Positions 56,156 through 64,000 of a stretch of DNA of 64,000 bases are shown piece after piece. The position numbers were made by a program, and so were the translations under genes. This DNA comes from Rhizobium freirei PRF 81 (GTDB lineage Bacteria; Pseudomonadota; Alphaproteobacteria; Rhizobiales; Rhizobiaceae). Within the stretch, counting starts at the first letter, position 1. Every line of letters starts with the position of its first letter. The notes beneath the pieces are model-generated. The model made no database searches, had not been told where the DNA came from, and was given only the letters and a program-made list of their open reading frames with translations. The DNA is taken from contig NZ_AQHN01000056.1 in NCBI RefSeq assembly GCF_000359745.1, positions 310,001 to 374,000 of the forward strand. The letters run 5' to 3'.

Positions 56156-57121
56156 TCAAGCCGCAGCGAGCTGCAGTTCCTTGCTGACCATGGCACGCAG
56201 CGTGCCGAGATCCTTGGCGAAGGCGCGGATGCCTTCGGAGAGCTTCTCGGTTGCCATCGCGTCTTCGTTCATCATCCAGCGGAAGGTCTTCTCGTCGACC
56301 GCGATCTTTTCGACCGAACCCTTGTTCTCCGGCGAGAGCTTGCGCTCCAGCTTGCCTTCGTCCTTGGAAAGATCGTCGAGCAGGTTCGGGCTGATCGTCA
56401 GTCGGTCGCAACCGGCCAGCGCTTCGATTTCGCCGGTGTTGCGGAAAGAGGCGCCCATGACGATCGTCTTGATGTCGTTGGCCTTGTAGTAGTGGTAGAT
56501 GTCGCGCACCGAGATGACGCCCGGATCTTCCTCAGCCGTGTAATCCTTGCCGGTCGACTTCTTGTACCAGTCGAGGATGCGGCCGACGAAGGGCGAGATC
56601 AGGAATGCCTTGGCGTCAGCGCAGGCAATAGCCTGCGCCTTGCTGAACAGCAGCGTCAGATTGCAGTCGATGCCTTCCTTCTGCAGCACTTCGGCGGCAC
56701 GGATGCCTTCCCAGGTGGAGGCGAGCTTGATGAGGATGCGATCACGCTCGATGCCGCGCTCCTTGTAGGAAGCGATGATGGCGCGGGCCTTGGCGAGCGA
56801 GGCTTGCGTATCGAACGACAGGTCGGCGTCGACTTCGGTCGAAACACGACCGGGAACGAGACCGGAAAGCGCTGCGCCGACGGAGATTGCCAGACGGTCG
56901 GCAACGGCAGCCGTAACCGCTTCGGAGGCACCGCCCTGCCTCTTGCCCCAAGCGACGGCTTCCTTGATCGCATCGGCGAACATCGGCGTGCCGAGCGCCT
57001 TCAGCACGATGGTCGGGTTGGTGGTGCAATCCACCGGCTTGAGGCGCGCGACGGCCTCGATATCGCCGGTATCGGCCACCACGGTGGTCATGGCGCGGAG
57101 TTGGTCAAGCTTGGAAGTCAT
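56156..57121 (-). CDS. tal: Transaldolase
   Basis: A 321-residue TalB-type transaldolase of the pentose phosphate pathway, moving a dihydroxyacetone unit between sedoheptulose-7-phosphate and glyceraldehyde-3-phosphate. The Schiff-base lysine is K132 in [11 protein letters not shown], the same number as in E. coli Tal[13 protein letters not shown] and [12 protein letters not shown] are intact. The gene diverges from a SorC-type sugar regulator, 504 bases apart, and ends in a terminator. Confidence 0.93.
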   Translation of the reverse strand: MTSKLDQLRAMTTVVADTGDIEAVARLKPVDCTTNPTIVLKALGTPMFADAIKEAVAWGKRQGGASEAVTAAVADRLAISVGAALSGLVPGRVSTEVDADLSFDTQASLAKARAIIASYKERGIERDRILIKLASTWEGIRAAEVLQKEGIDCNLTLLFSKAQAIACADAKAFLISPFVGRILDWYKKSTGKDYTAEEDPGVISVRDIYHYYKANDIKTIVMGASFRNTGEIEALAGCDRLTISPNLLDDLSKDEGKLERKLSPENKGSVEKIAVDEKTFRWMMNEDAMATEKLSEGIRAFAKDLGTLRAMVSKELQLAAA

Positions 57122-57625
57122 AACAGGTATCCTTGTTGAATGAGGCCCATTGGGAAGCGGAGATTTGGGGCGGCGTGTCTCGTCCGGTCGGCGGACGGCT
57201 TGAAGGCATCAGGCAGAATACGCCCTTCCTTCTCCTATGTATCGGTAACGGGATAAAAAGCGCGAAAGTTCCATTTCCGGTGAACGGCCGAGCGGTGAAG
57301 AAACAATCCTCCGGAGACAGGCTTTCCACCGGCGCCGGGCGCCCTACATGAACCCCCGTCCGGCCTGGAACCTGCTCGGAGCAACACTCGCACATTGTCC
57401 TCCTCGATTGGACAGAACCGAATTCCTCAGCCCCGACTATCAGCAATCCCGCAAGGAAAAGTCAAGGACATTTGCGCAATTCAATTGACATAAGTTTCAT
57501 GCCATAGAATATCGGCAGAAGAAGAGCCGATCCCGCCTGCTCCTGTCATCCGCCATTGCTCCTTTTCATTTTCCGGGGCGATCATGACGCTAAATGGCGC
57601 ATGCGACAATCTTGCCGGAGGACCT
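57122..57625. other. 504-base divergent region between tal and the SorC gene
   Basis: Holds the promoter-like site and inverted repeat at 57485-57531. No repeat family, hairpin of note or credible gene was found in the tal-proximal 350 bases. Short frames there lack conserved features. Confidence 0.4.
57485..57531 (+). promoter_or_regulatory. Promoter and inverted repeat upstream of the SorC gene
   Basis: TTGACA (57485-57490), a 17-base spacer and AATATC form a sigma-70-like promoter. Directly after it, ATCGGC-N9-GCCGAT (57511-57531) is an inverted repeat well placed for autoregulation. Confidence 0.5.
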
Positions 57626-58615
57626 GTGGCCAAACTGAGACGCGGGACACATACCGCCTATTCGGAAACCTCGTCGCTGAGGCTTCGTGCCGCGTGGCTC
57701 TATTACAACCAGGGCCTGACGCAGAAGGACGTTGCCGAACAGCTCGGCATCAGCCGCACCACGGTTATTCGTCTGCTGGATGAGGCCATGCGCCGCGCCG
57801 AAGTGCAGATCTGGATCACCGAAGGCATCGACGACTGCGTGGAGCTGGCGATCAAGCTCGAGCGCACCTATGGGCTCGATGAAGCGATCGTCGTTCCGGA
57901 GCCTGCCGGCGGCAATGTCAACGCCCAGGCAAAGAGTGTCGGCCTGGCGCTCGGCCAGTTTCTCACGGAAGCCATCCCCGACAATTATACGATCGGCGTC
58001 GGCTGGGGCCGGACGATGACCGCATCGCTCGCAAGCTTCCGCCCTCCCCGTCGTGACAATTGCAAGGTGGTCTCCCTGCTCGGCGGCATCGTCGCCGTCC
58101 ATCAGACCAACCCGATCGACTATACGTGGCGCCTGGCAAGCCAGCTCGGGGCGGAATGCTATATGTTCCTGGCGCCGCTGCTGGTCGACTCGATCGAGAC
58201 CAAGCGCAATCTGATCGAAAAATGCGGCCTCGAAGCCATCTACCGGCTGGCGGAGAACCTCGATCTGGCCATCGTCAGCTGCGGCGACATCGGCCCGCAC
58301 TCGACCTCGCTGTCGGAGGGGTTCATCTCGAAGCGCGAACTGGAAGAGCTGATCGAAGCGGGCTGCGTCTGCGACACCATGTTCAATTTCCTCGATGCCG
58401 AGGGCAATTCCGTCGATCACCCCATCAACAAGCGCGTGATGTCCGTCGATCTCGATACGCTGAAAAAGGCAAAGCACATCGTCATTTCCTCGGGCGGCGC
58501 GCACCGCGCCCAGGCGATCAGCGCCACCATCAAGCGCATCGGCTGCAATACCTTGATTACGGATGAAAGCGCTGCCAAGGCGCTGCTGCAGATGGCGATG
58601 GCGAAGGCGGCTTGA
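57626..58615 (+). CDS. SorC/DeoR-like sugar-binding transcriptional regulator
   Basis: About 329 residues. The N-terminal helix-turn-helix (GLTQKDVAEQLGISRTTVIRLL, in the first 60 residues) precedes a SorC sugar-phosphate-binding domain with GVGWGRTMTASL and a C-terminal block HIVISSGGAHRAQAISATIKR. A GTG start at 57626 is favoured by GGAGG four bases upstream. The ATG at 57584 (14 more residues, GGGGCGATC ahead) is the alternative. It diverges from tal, hinting at pentose-phosphate-linked control. Ligand unknown. Confidence 0.85.
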   Translation: MAKLRRGTHTAYSETSSLRLRAAWLYYNQGLTQKDVAEQLGISRTTVIRLLDEAMRRAEVQIWITEGIDDCVELAIKLERTYGLDEAIVVPEPAGGNVNAQAKSVGLALGQFLTEAIPDNYTIGVGWGRTMTASLASFRPPRRDNCKVVSLLGGIVAVHQTNPIDYTWRLASQLGAECYMFLAPLLVDSIETKRNLIEKCGLEAIYRLAENLDLAIVSCGDIGPHSTSLSEGFISKRELEELIEAGCVCDTMFNFLDAEGNSVDHPINKRVMSVDLDTLKKAKHIVISSGGAHRAQAISATIKRIGCNTLITDESAAKALLQMAMAKAA

Positions 58616-58652
58616 GGGCGTTTCGGCGGGGAACTCCACATTCGACGAAAGT

Positions 58653-58695
58653 GCGATACCCCCCTCTGTCACGAAGTGACAGAGGGGGGTATCGC
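58653..58695. repeat. Collapsed family D repeat forming a perfect 20-bp hairpin
   Basis: Perfect 20-base arms (58653-58672 and 58676-58695) around GAA. The inner part TACCCCCCTCTGTCAC/GTGACAGAGGGGGGTA equals the outer ends of the full copies at 41269 and 55860, without the core. It lies between convergent SorC and Ada-like genes and could terminate both. Confidence 0.75.
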
Positions 58696-58729
58696 GGGCT
58701 CGGCAAACTACCAACCTGCGAAAATACCC

Positions 58730-59602
58730 TCAAACATCCCCCGCTTCCCATCCCAGCATTGCCCGCTTGCGCGTCAGCCCCCAATGATATCCGGTGAGCT
58801 GCCCATTCTTGCCGAGCGCGCGATGGCAGGGCACGACGAAGGAGATCGGGTTGCGGCCGACAGCGGCGCCCACGGCGCGCATCGCCGTCGGCTGGCCGAT
58901 ATCCTTGGCGATGTCGGAGTAGGTCACAGCACGACCCATCGGGATCTTCAATAGGCTTTCCCAGACGCGAAGCTGAAAATCCGAACCGATCAGCACGACG
59001 CGCAACGGCTGGTCGCTCGACCAGTTCGATCGCTCGAAAATGCGCCCGGCGTAAGGTGCCGTCGCATTCGGATCCTCGATGAATTGCGCATTCGGCCAGC
59101 GGCAGGTCATGTCTGCCAGGCAGGCCTTCTCATTGCCGGCATCGCTGAAGGCGAGGCCGGCAAGACCGCGATCGGTGACCATGATCAAAGCAAGGCCGAA
59201 GGGAGAGATGTGAAACGCATAGCGCATCACCAGACCGCTGCCCCTCGCCTTCCATTCACCCGGCGACATCGCCTCATGCGTGACGAAGAGATCGTGCAGC
59301 CGGCTCGGACCGGAAAGGCCGACTTCGAAAGACGTCTCCAGAAGCGGCAGATCCTCCTTGCGCAGCAGCCGCTTGGCATGATCGAGCGTGACGGCCTGAA
59401 GGAAGGCCTTGGGCGACAATCCGGCCCAGCGCGTGAACGTCTTCTGCAATTGCGTCGGTGATTGGCCGAGCCGGTCGGCAAGCATCTCCAGCGACGGCTG
59501 GTCGCGATATTCCTCAGTGATGAGCTCGATGACTTCCCGCACGGTCTCGTAATCCTGGCCTTCCGGGGTGATGTCTTTTTTCAGCTGTGCAATCGCATTC
59601 AT
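58730..59602 (-). CDS. Ada-like regulator/O6-alkylguanine-DNA alkyltransferase
   Basis: A 290-residue fusion of an AraC-type DNA-binding domain (about 20-120: LEMLADRLGQSPTQLQKTFTRWAGLSPKAFLQ) with a methylated-DNA-protein cysteine methyltransferase. The acceptor Cys is C259 in PCHR, and RAVGAAVGRNP is the usual block before it. The N-terminal Ada domain with the Zn-bound methyl-phosphotriester-accepting Cys is absent, so the classic Ada switch cannot work as in E. coli. ATG 59602 has AAGGAG. Confidence 0.9.
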   Translation of the reverse strand: MNAIAQLKKDITPEGQDYETVREVIELITEEYRDQPSLEMLADRLGQSPTQLQKTFTRWAGLSPKAFLQAVTLDHAKRLLRKEDLPLLETSFEVGLSGPSRLHDLFVTHEAMSPGEWKARGSGLVMRYAFHISPFGLALIMVTDRGLAGLAFSDAGNEKACLADMTCRWPNAQFIEDPNATAPYAGRIFERSNWSSDQPLRVVLIGSDFQLRVWESLLKIPMGRAVTYSDIAKDIGQPTAMRAVGAAVGRNPISFVVPCHRALGKNGQLTGYHWGLTRKRAMLGWEAGDV

Positions 59603-59713
59603 GATCTTTCTCCTTGGAAAGGAGAAAACCACGGCAAGAGGGCTAAAACCACCCGATTCTTGCGCAAGTAGTCTCTCTGCGAAAATGTGATCGGCCTGCC
59701 TCGCTCTGCCCGC

Positions 59714-60217
59714 TCATATCCTCTGCGTGACCGTCGCCAACGCGCGTTTGAAGGCCTTGGCAAAGCTCTCGCGATCTTCGGGGTTGAGGAAGGAGCCGAC
59801 ATCGGTGTCGTGGCTTCTGTCGCGGACATGCATCGACACGACGCCGATCTCGTGGTGGCGGCAAACGAGGAAACGCGTCCAGAACGGATTGAAATCGTGC
59901 TCCACCATGCGGCCTGTCGGCGAGAACTTGCGGATGGACACATTGGTACGCGATACCGTCACCTCTTCGCGCACGCGCCCCGAGCGGTAGTTCAGCCAGA
60001 AGGCGCCATAGAGCAGGAAGAAATCGGCGCCGAAGAAGATGCCGATCGGCCAGGCGCCGCGCGTGACGAAGACGAAGCTGTACAAGAGGCAGAAGACGCC
60101 GGCCAAGGCCAGCATGACCTTAAATCCCTTTCGCCCGAGCGAGCGGTGGGGAAACAATTCGGCTGCGAAAACCGGCCTGTTGCCGTCTGCAGCCGTATCG
60201 GCGTTGCGTTCAGTCAT
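59714..60217 (-). CDS. DUF2244 family membrane protein
   Basis: A 167-residue protein with two central helices (about 34-52 and 57-75, VMLALAGVFCLLYSFVFV and GIFFGADFFLLYGAFWL). A soluble C-terminal part has VSIRKFSPTGR and FNPFWTRFLV, as in DUF2244 proteins. Function unknown. ATG 60217 is used; an in-frame ATG at 60241 would overlap the divergent nth start. The Shine-Dalgarno is weak. Confidence 0.8.
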   Translation of the reverse strand: MTERNADTAADGNRPVFAAELFPHRSLGRKGFKVMLALAGVFCLLYSFVFVTRGAWPIGIFFGADFFLLYGAFWLNYRSGRVREEVTVSRTNVSIRKFSPTGRMVEHDFNPFWTRFLVCRHHEIGVVSMHVRDRSHDTDVGSFLNPEDRESFAKAFKRALATVTQRI

Positions 60218-60239
60218 AGGACTTGAGTATAGGTCGTTC

Positions 60240-61019
60240 ATGGCAAATCCAAAGATCAAATCCAGCGCTCAAATCGCGAAAAAGTCAAATGCGACCGCAG
60301 GCCGCAAGCCGGCTGCAAAAAGCCTCTATTCCAAGGCGGACCTGGAAGAGATCTTCCGGCGCTTCTCCATCCAGCGGCCGGAACCGAAGGGCGAACTCGA
60401 GCACGTCAATCCCTTCACGCTCGTCGTTGCCGTCGCGCTTTCGGCGCAGGCGACCGACGCCGGCGTCAACAAGGCGACGCGCGCCCTCTTTGCCGTCGCC
60501 GACACGCCGCAGAAGATGCTGGATCTCGGCGAGGAACGCATTCGCGAATACATCAAGACCATCGGCCTTTACCGCAACAAGGCAAAGAATGTCGTGGCGC
60601 TATCGGAAAAGCTGATCGCGGATTTCGGCGGCGAGGTGCCGCGGACGCGCGAGGAGCTGGTGACGCTGCCGGGCGTCGGCCGCAAGACCGCAAACGTCGT
60701 GCTGTCCATGGCCTTCGGTCAGGCGACGATGGCCGTCGACACGCACATCTTCCGCATTGCCAACCGGCTGCTGCTGGCCCCCGGCAAGACGCCGGATGAG
60801 GTCGAGCAGCGGCTGATGAAGATCATCCCCGACGAATATCTCTACCATGCGCATCACTGGCTGATCCTGCACGGACGCTACTGCTGCAAGGCACGCAAGC
60901 CGGAATGCGAACGCTGCGTCATTGCCGACCTCTGTCGCTCGCCGGAAAAGACCTGGGATATCCCGGCGCCGCTGGTCGAACTGCCGGCGCAAGTCATCGG
61001 CTCGGAAGCCGCAAGCTAA
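60240..61019 (+). CDS. nth: Endonuclease III (base-excision repair DNA glycosylase/AP lyase)
   Basis: A 259-residue helix-hairpin-helix glycosylase removing oxidised pyrimidines. The HhH motif is LPGVGRKTAN (143-152) with catalytic K149, the catalytic Asp is D167 in VDTHIFR, and the 4Fe-4S cluster is C216-x6-C223-x2-C226-x5-C232. A basic N-terminal extension of about 30 residues is longer than in E. coli Nth. It diverges from the DUF2244 gene with almost no spacer and overlaps the next, convergent gene by 4 bases. Confidence 0.93.
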   Translation: MANPKIKSSAQIAKKSNATAGRKPAAKSLYSKADLEEIFRRFSIQRPEPKGELEHVNPFTLVVAVALSAQATDAGVNKATRALFAVADTPQKMLDLGEERIREYIKTIGLYRNKAKNVVALSEKLIADFGGEVPRTREELVTLPGVGRKTANVVLSMAFGQATMAVDTHIFRIANRLLLAPGKTPDEVEQRLMKIIPDEYLYHAHHWLILHGRYCCKARKPECERCVIADLCRSPEKTWDIPAPLVELPAQVIGSEAAS

Positions 61020-61738
61020 GAACGCCGGACCTGCACACTGGTCTCCTTGTGTAAAATCAGCTTGTGCAGATGCACCATCATCCCGGCCGCAAACAGCGGC
61101 GTCAGCAGATTGAGCAATGGGATGGCCAGAAAGGCCGCGATCACCAGACCGGCGAGGAATACCGTGAAAGCGTGTTTGACACGAAACTCCCGCGCCTCGT
61201 CCGGCGAGCGAAAGCGCATGGCGGCGAATTCGAAGAATTCCCGGCCGAGCAGATAACCGTTCACCAGAAAGAAGGCGACGAGATTGACGCCCGGAATGAA
61301 CAGCAGCAGCAGCGCCACGATATTGCCGACGATGACGACGCCAAGAAACCGTACCGAGCTTTTCATCGCCGCAGCGATCGGCATGGCGATTCCAGGAACG
61401 TCGGAAGGATAGTCGCGCTTTTCTACAACTTCCGCGACATCATCGAGAAAGAGGCCGGCAATCAGCGCAGTGACCGGCGAGATCAGCAGCGCCATAGCCA
61501 ACGCCAATGCGATGCCAGCGAAAATACCAAGGAAAAGCGTGAGCCAGCCCGTCCAGTCCGCAGTGGACGGCATGATGCCCTGCAGCCATGGCAGAACGAA
61601 GGAATTGAACGCGCCGCGCAATGCAAACCAAAGCACGACAAGCGCCAGAAATGTCAGGCCGAGAACCTTCCAGAAGACCTTGCGCGTCTCGGGCGCAAAG
61701 AGATTTTCGAAGGCAAGGCGGGCAGCAAGGACAATCAT
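61016..61738 (-). CDS. EI24/CysZ-like membrane protein
   Basis: A 240-residue inner-membrane protein with five or six helices. Family-like blocks are LISPVTALIAGLFLDDVAEVVE, FIPGVNLVAFFLVNGYLLGREFFEF and a late FLAIPLLNLLTPLFAAGMMVHLH. The EI24 domain includes CysZ sulfate-uptake proteins, but no cysteine-synthesis gene is adjacent, so the substrate is open. GAGGCTCG precedes the start. Its 3' end overlaps nth by 4 bases, head to head. Confidence 0.82.
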   Translation of the reverse strand: MIVLAARLAFENLFAPETRKVFWKVLGLTFLALVVLWFALRGAFNSFVLPWLQGIMPSTADWTGWLTLFLGIFAGIALALAMALLISPVTALIAGLFLDDVAEVVEKRDYPSDVPGIAMPIAAAMKSSVRFLGVVIVGNIVALLLLFIPGVNLVAFFLVNGYLLGREFFEFAAMRFRSPDEAREFRVKHAFTVFLAGLVIAAFLAIPLLNLLTPLFAAGMMVHLHKLILHKETSVQVRRS

Positions 61739-61938
61739 ATGGTCGAGCCTCGTGGTGGATAGCTTGACACCTAGGACGCGATTGCATCGATATCAATATC
61801 TCGCCAAACATGTGAGTATGGCCAATTAAAAAAATGTATCGTTGTAATAAAGTTTAGGCTAATATGTTTTAGATGCCTTGTTCCTAATAACAACCAAAAC
61901 AACAACGGCGGCCTTATGAGATTTGTGTAACCAGTTGT

Positions 61939-61954
61939 TGCATCAATTGGTGCA
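61939..61954. promoter_or_regulatory. Near-palindrome ahead of the RpiR gene
   Basis: TGCATCAATTGGTGCA, complementary except for one pair, centred on CAATTG, in an AT-rich 250-base promoter region. Likely regulator site; it overlaps possible upstream start codons. Confidence 0.4.
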
Positions 61955-61991
61955 CTCAAACATTAAAAGGACCGTCAGTGGGGCGCAGAAT

Positions 61992-62843
61992 TTGGAAGAC
62001 CTCGGCCAAAAACTTAGGGAATATATTAAGGTTGGTACGCCAGCGGAGCGTCGAATTGCAAAGTATTTCTCAGAACATCTGAATGAGTTGCCATTCGAAA
62101 CCGCCTCCTCCGTAGCCGATAGGCTGGAGTTGAGCCCGATGACGGTGGGACGATTCCTGCGATCCCTTGGCTATCACGGCCTTGATGGTATCCGGGTGCA
62201 TCTGAAGGAGAATGTGGCTCCGGTTACGCTACAATTGCCGAACATTCTCGAACAACTTCAGAAGGATGCCGGCGAGAGCCGCCCCTTGGCGGCCCAGATC
62301 GTCGAACAGGTCGAGATATTGCAGCATATCTACAACCTCGCCAACCAGCCGCAGTGGCATGATGCGGTTTCGACAATCCTGTCATCAAGCAGTGTTTTCG
62401 TCGCGTCCCATCCCGGTCTTGCAGGGCTCGGTCGCCATTTCTGCGAGCGGCTGACCTTCGCTCGCGATCATGTTCTCTTCCTCGACGGAGCCAACGGCAG
62501 CTATATCGAAATGCTGGGCGCGCACTCCGAGGACAGCCTGCTCATCATCATCGATTCACCGCGCTTCGCCACTTCGCGGTTATTGGCGCGCTCCGCCCGT
62601 CGCGCCGGACACAAGGTTCTGCTGGCAACCGGCCAATTTACGGAATGGGCGCATGAATTTGCCAACGTCACGCTGTCGTTGCCACCTCCGCGGGCCAATA
62701 GCCGCGAGAGCCTCTCGGGCATGATGGCGCTGCTGGAATTGATCGCTATTGCCGTCGCGCAGGCCGCCGGCGGAGCGGCGGAAAGCAGGGCCCGCCGGAT
62801 AGAAGAGCTACAGGGCATGTTCGCCCCGGCGCCGTTAAGATAA
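61992..62843 (+). CDS. RpiR/MurR family transcriptional regulator
   Basis: About 283 residues. The N-terminal HTH_6 domain (about 1-78: TPAERRIAKYFSEHLNELPFETASSVADRLELSPMTVGRFLRSLGY in two parts) precedes a SIS sugar-phosphate isomerase-like domain (about 115-250). A TTG start at 61992 is chosen since GGGGCGCAGAAT precedes it and GTG 61950 or TTG 61923 would lie in or before a palindrome. The true start is uncertain. It is convergent with an FGGY kinase gene that it may control. Confidence 0.8.
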   Translation: MEDLGQKLREYIKVGTPAERRIAKYFSEHLNELPFETASSVADRLELSPMTVGRFLRSLGYHGLDGIRVHLKENVAPVTLQLPNILEQLQKDAGESRPLAAQIVEQVEILQHIYNLANQPQWHDAVSTILSSSSVFVASHPGLAGLGRHFCERLTFARDHVLFLDGANGSYIEMLGAHSEDSLLIIIDSPRFATSRLLARSARRAGHKVLLATGQFTEWAHEFANVTLSLPPPRANSRESLSGMMALLELIAIAVAQAAGGAAESRARRIEELQGMFAPAPLR

Positions 62844-62865
62844 GCAGCATCAAGGGCCGATCCAG

Positions 62866-64000
62866 CTATTCCATGGCATCCAATTCCGCCCGATGGCGAT
62901 ACATGGCCAGGAAGCGGCGATAATCACGATCGTAAAGCGCCTTCTTGCGAGTATCCGGCAAGCGCTCGTGACCGCCGGGATACATGGCAGCACCCGCCGC
63001 ACCGAGGCTTTCATGAAGACCGCAAGAGACGGAGGCGGCAATTGCGGTGCCGAGAAGCACCGTCTCGTTCATCTTCGGGGTCACGACCTTGCAGCCGGTC
63101 ACGTCGGAGTAGAGTTCCATCAGCACCGAATTCTTCACATGGCCGCCGGCGACATGCAGCGTGTCGGGCACGTAGCCATAATCCCGCATCCGTTCCAGGA
63201 TATGGCGGACGCCGAGCGCAATGCCGACGCTGCTGCGCCAATAGAGCCGGCAAAGGCCATCGAAAGACGCGTCCAGCGTCATGCCGCTGATGACACCCAA
63301 TGCATGCGGATCGGCAAGCGGCGAGCGATTGCCGTGAAAATCGGGCAGCACGTGGATACGTCCGCCCAGCGAATCGCCCTCGGCAAGCCGGAGCTCGGCG
63401 ATCCGCCGAACGATGCGATCATGCAACGCCGCCGTCGGAGGGCCGCCGGCCGCATGCATGCTGACGATATGGTCGAGAAGCGCGCCCGTTGCCGACTGCC
63501 CGGCCTCGACCAGCCACATTCCCGGGAACACAGCTTCGTAATAGGGGCCCCACATGCCGGTGCTGCGCTTGCGCTCGCGCGCGAAGGAAACCACGCAGCT
63601 CGAGGTTCCGGCAATCAGCGCCAGTTGATGCTCCAGCGTCGCGGCATCGCCGGCATAAGCGGCAAGCGCGCCGAGCGCCCCGGCATAGGCATCGATCATG
63701 CCGGCACCGACATGGCAGGCACGGTCGAGCCCCAGCGCTTTCGCAGCCTCGGCCGTTAAGGTGCCGATACTGCTGCCGACGGCGACACTCTCCTCGGGAA
63801 GACCGCCGCGCTCGCGCAGGTCGCCAAGGCCGATCACGTTGAGAAAATCGGCCTGCCAGCCCGGCTCGCGATGGGCTAGATAGTTCCATTTCGCCACCAG
63901 CGTCGAACGCGACCGCGCAACCAAACCCGTGGCCTTCCAGGTCATGAAATCGGCAAGATCGAAGAAATAGCCGGCCTCAGCCCAGCTTTCCGGCAGGTTT
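62866..64000 (-). CDS. FGGY family pentulose/ribulose-type kinase, 5' end outside the window
   Basis: The C-terminal 378 residues of an FGGY sugar kinase; the frame runs on past 64000, so the start and the N-terminal ATP-site motif are missing. Visible blocks are ESWAEAGYFFDLADFMTWKATG, HVGAGMIDAYAGALGALAAY (catalytic-Asp region), IAGTSSCVV, LPDFHGNRSPLADP and the C-terminal HVAGGHVKNSVLMELYSD. These resemble D-ribulokinase (FGGY/YDR109C type) more than xylulokinase. Convergent with the RpiR gene. Confidence 0.88.
   Translation of the reverse strand, partial: NLPESWAEAGYFFDLADFMTWKATGLVARSRSTLVAKWNYLAHREPGWQADFLNVIGLGDLRERGGLPEESVAVGSSIGTLTAEAAKALGLDRACHVGAGMIDAYAGALGALAAYAGDAATLEHQLALIAGTSSCVVSFARERKRSTGMWGPYYEAVFPGMWLVEAGQSATGALLDHIVSMHAAGGPPTAALHDRIVRRIAELRLAEGDSLGGRIHVLPDFHGNRSPLADPHALGVISGMTLDASFDGLCRLYWRSSVGIALGVRHILERMRDYGYVPDTLHVAGGHVKNSVLMELYSDVTGCKVVTPKMNETVLLGTAIAASVSCGLHESLGAAGAAMYPGGHERLPDTRKKALYDRDYRRFLAMYRHRAELDAME

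Overview
The window looks like chromosomal DNA from a Rhizobium-group alphaproteobacterium. The evidence is high GC with strong GC3 bias (long antisense shadow frames over every gene), the gene families present, and several kinds of short intergenic repeat that I associate from memory with rhizobial genomes. No rRNA, tRNA, CRISPR array, phage gene or transposase was seen. About 54 protein genes fill most of the 64 kb.

0.05-11 kb is mixed housekeeping. It holds a DUF1007/NicO nickel-cobalt export pair, a DUF533 protein, KDPG aldolase (eda), overlapping CYTH and CHAD polyphosphate-type genes, trhO, a CHASE4-GGDEF-EAL cyclic-di-GMP protein, a flavin reductase and a GH1 beta-glucosidase with an isolated LacI-type palindrome upstream. 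11-24 kb is a sugar-catabolism block: DoxX, a Gfo/Idh oxidoreductase and a TIM-barrel isomerase, a ribose-type ABC transporter diverging from its LacI regulator across a striking double operator, then xylA, xylB and a second LacI regulator.

24-34 kb holds the divergent emrAB/TetR efflux locus with two palindromic operators, an AraC-GyrI regulator, a TerC membrane protein with a structured leader, a small secreted protein, gltX and a class II lysS. 34-41 kb is a LysR-linked polyamine-type ABC transporter followed by a gamma-aminobutyraldehyde dehydrogenase, which suggests putrescine uptake and conversion to GABA. 41.5-42.5 kb has two small membrane proteins.

42.5-55.8 kb is the most unusual part. 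Two divergent arms flank an IclR regulator. The minus arm runs: CUT1 sugar ABC transporter, mandelate-racemase-type dehydratase, RhaM-like mutarotase, Gfo/Idh dehydrogenase, MaoC hydratase, a substrate-binding-protein-like gene WITHOUT a signal peptide, and an SDR dehydrogenase closed by a terminator. The plus arm runs: IclR, COG3618-type lactonase/amidohydrolase, a second MaoC with an altered active-site motif, and a class III CoA-transferase. Sugar or sugar-acid enzymes and acyl-CoA enzymes therefore appear to form one pathway whose substrate I cannot name.

56-64 kb holds transaldolase diverging from a SorC regulator, an Ada-like repair protein without its N-terminal domain, DUF2244, nth, an EI24/CysZ-like membrane protein, an RpiR regulator and the 3' part of an FGGY pentulose kinase cut by the window edge. 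Intergenic repeats are abundant. One family (ends TACCCCCCTCTGTC/GACAGAGGGGGGTA) occurs as two full copies and one collapsed 35-bp copy. Another supplies the ribosome-binding site of the Gfo/Idh gene at 46 kb.
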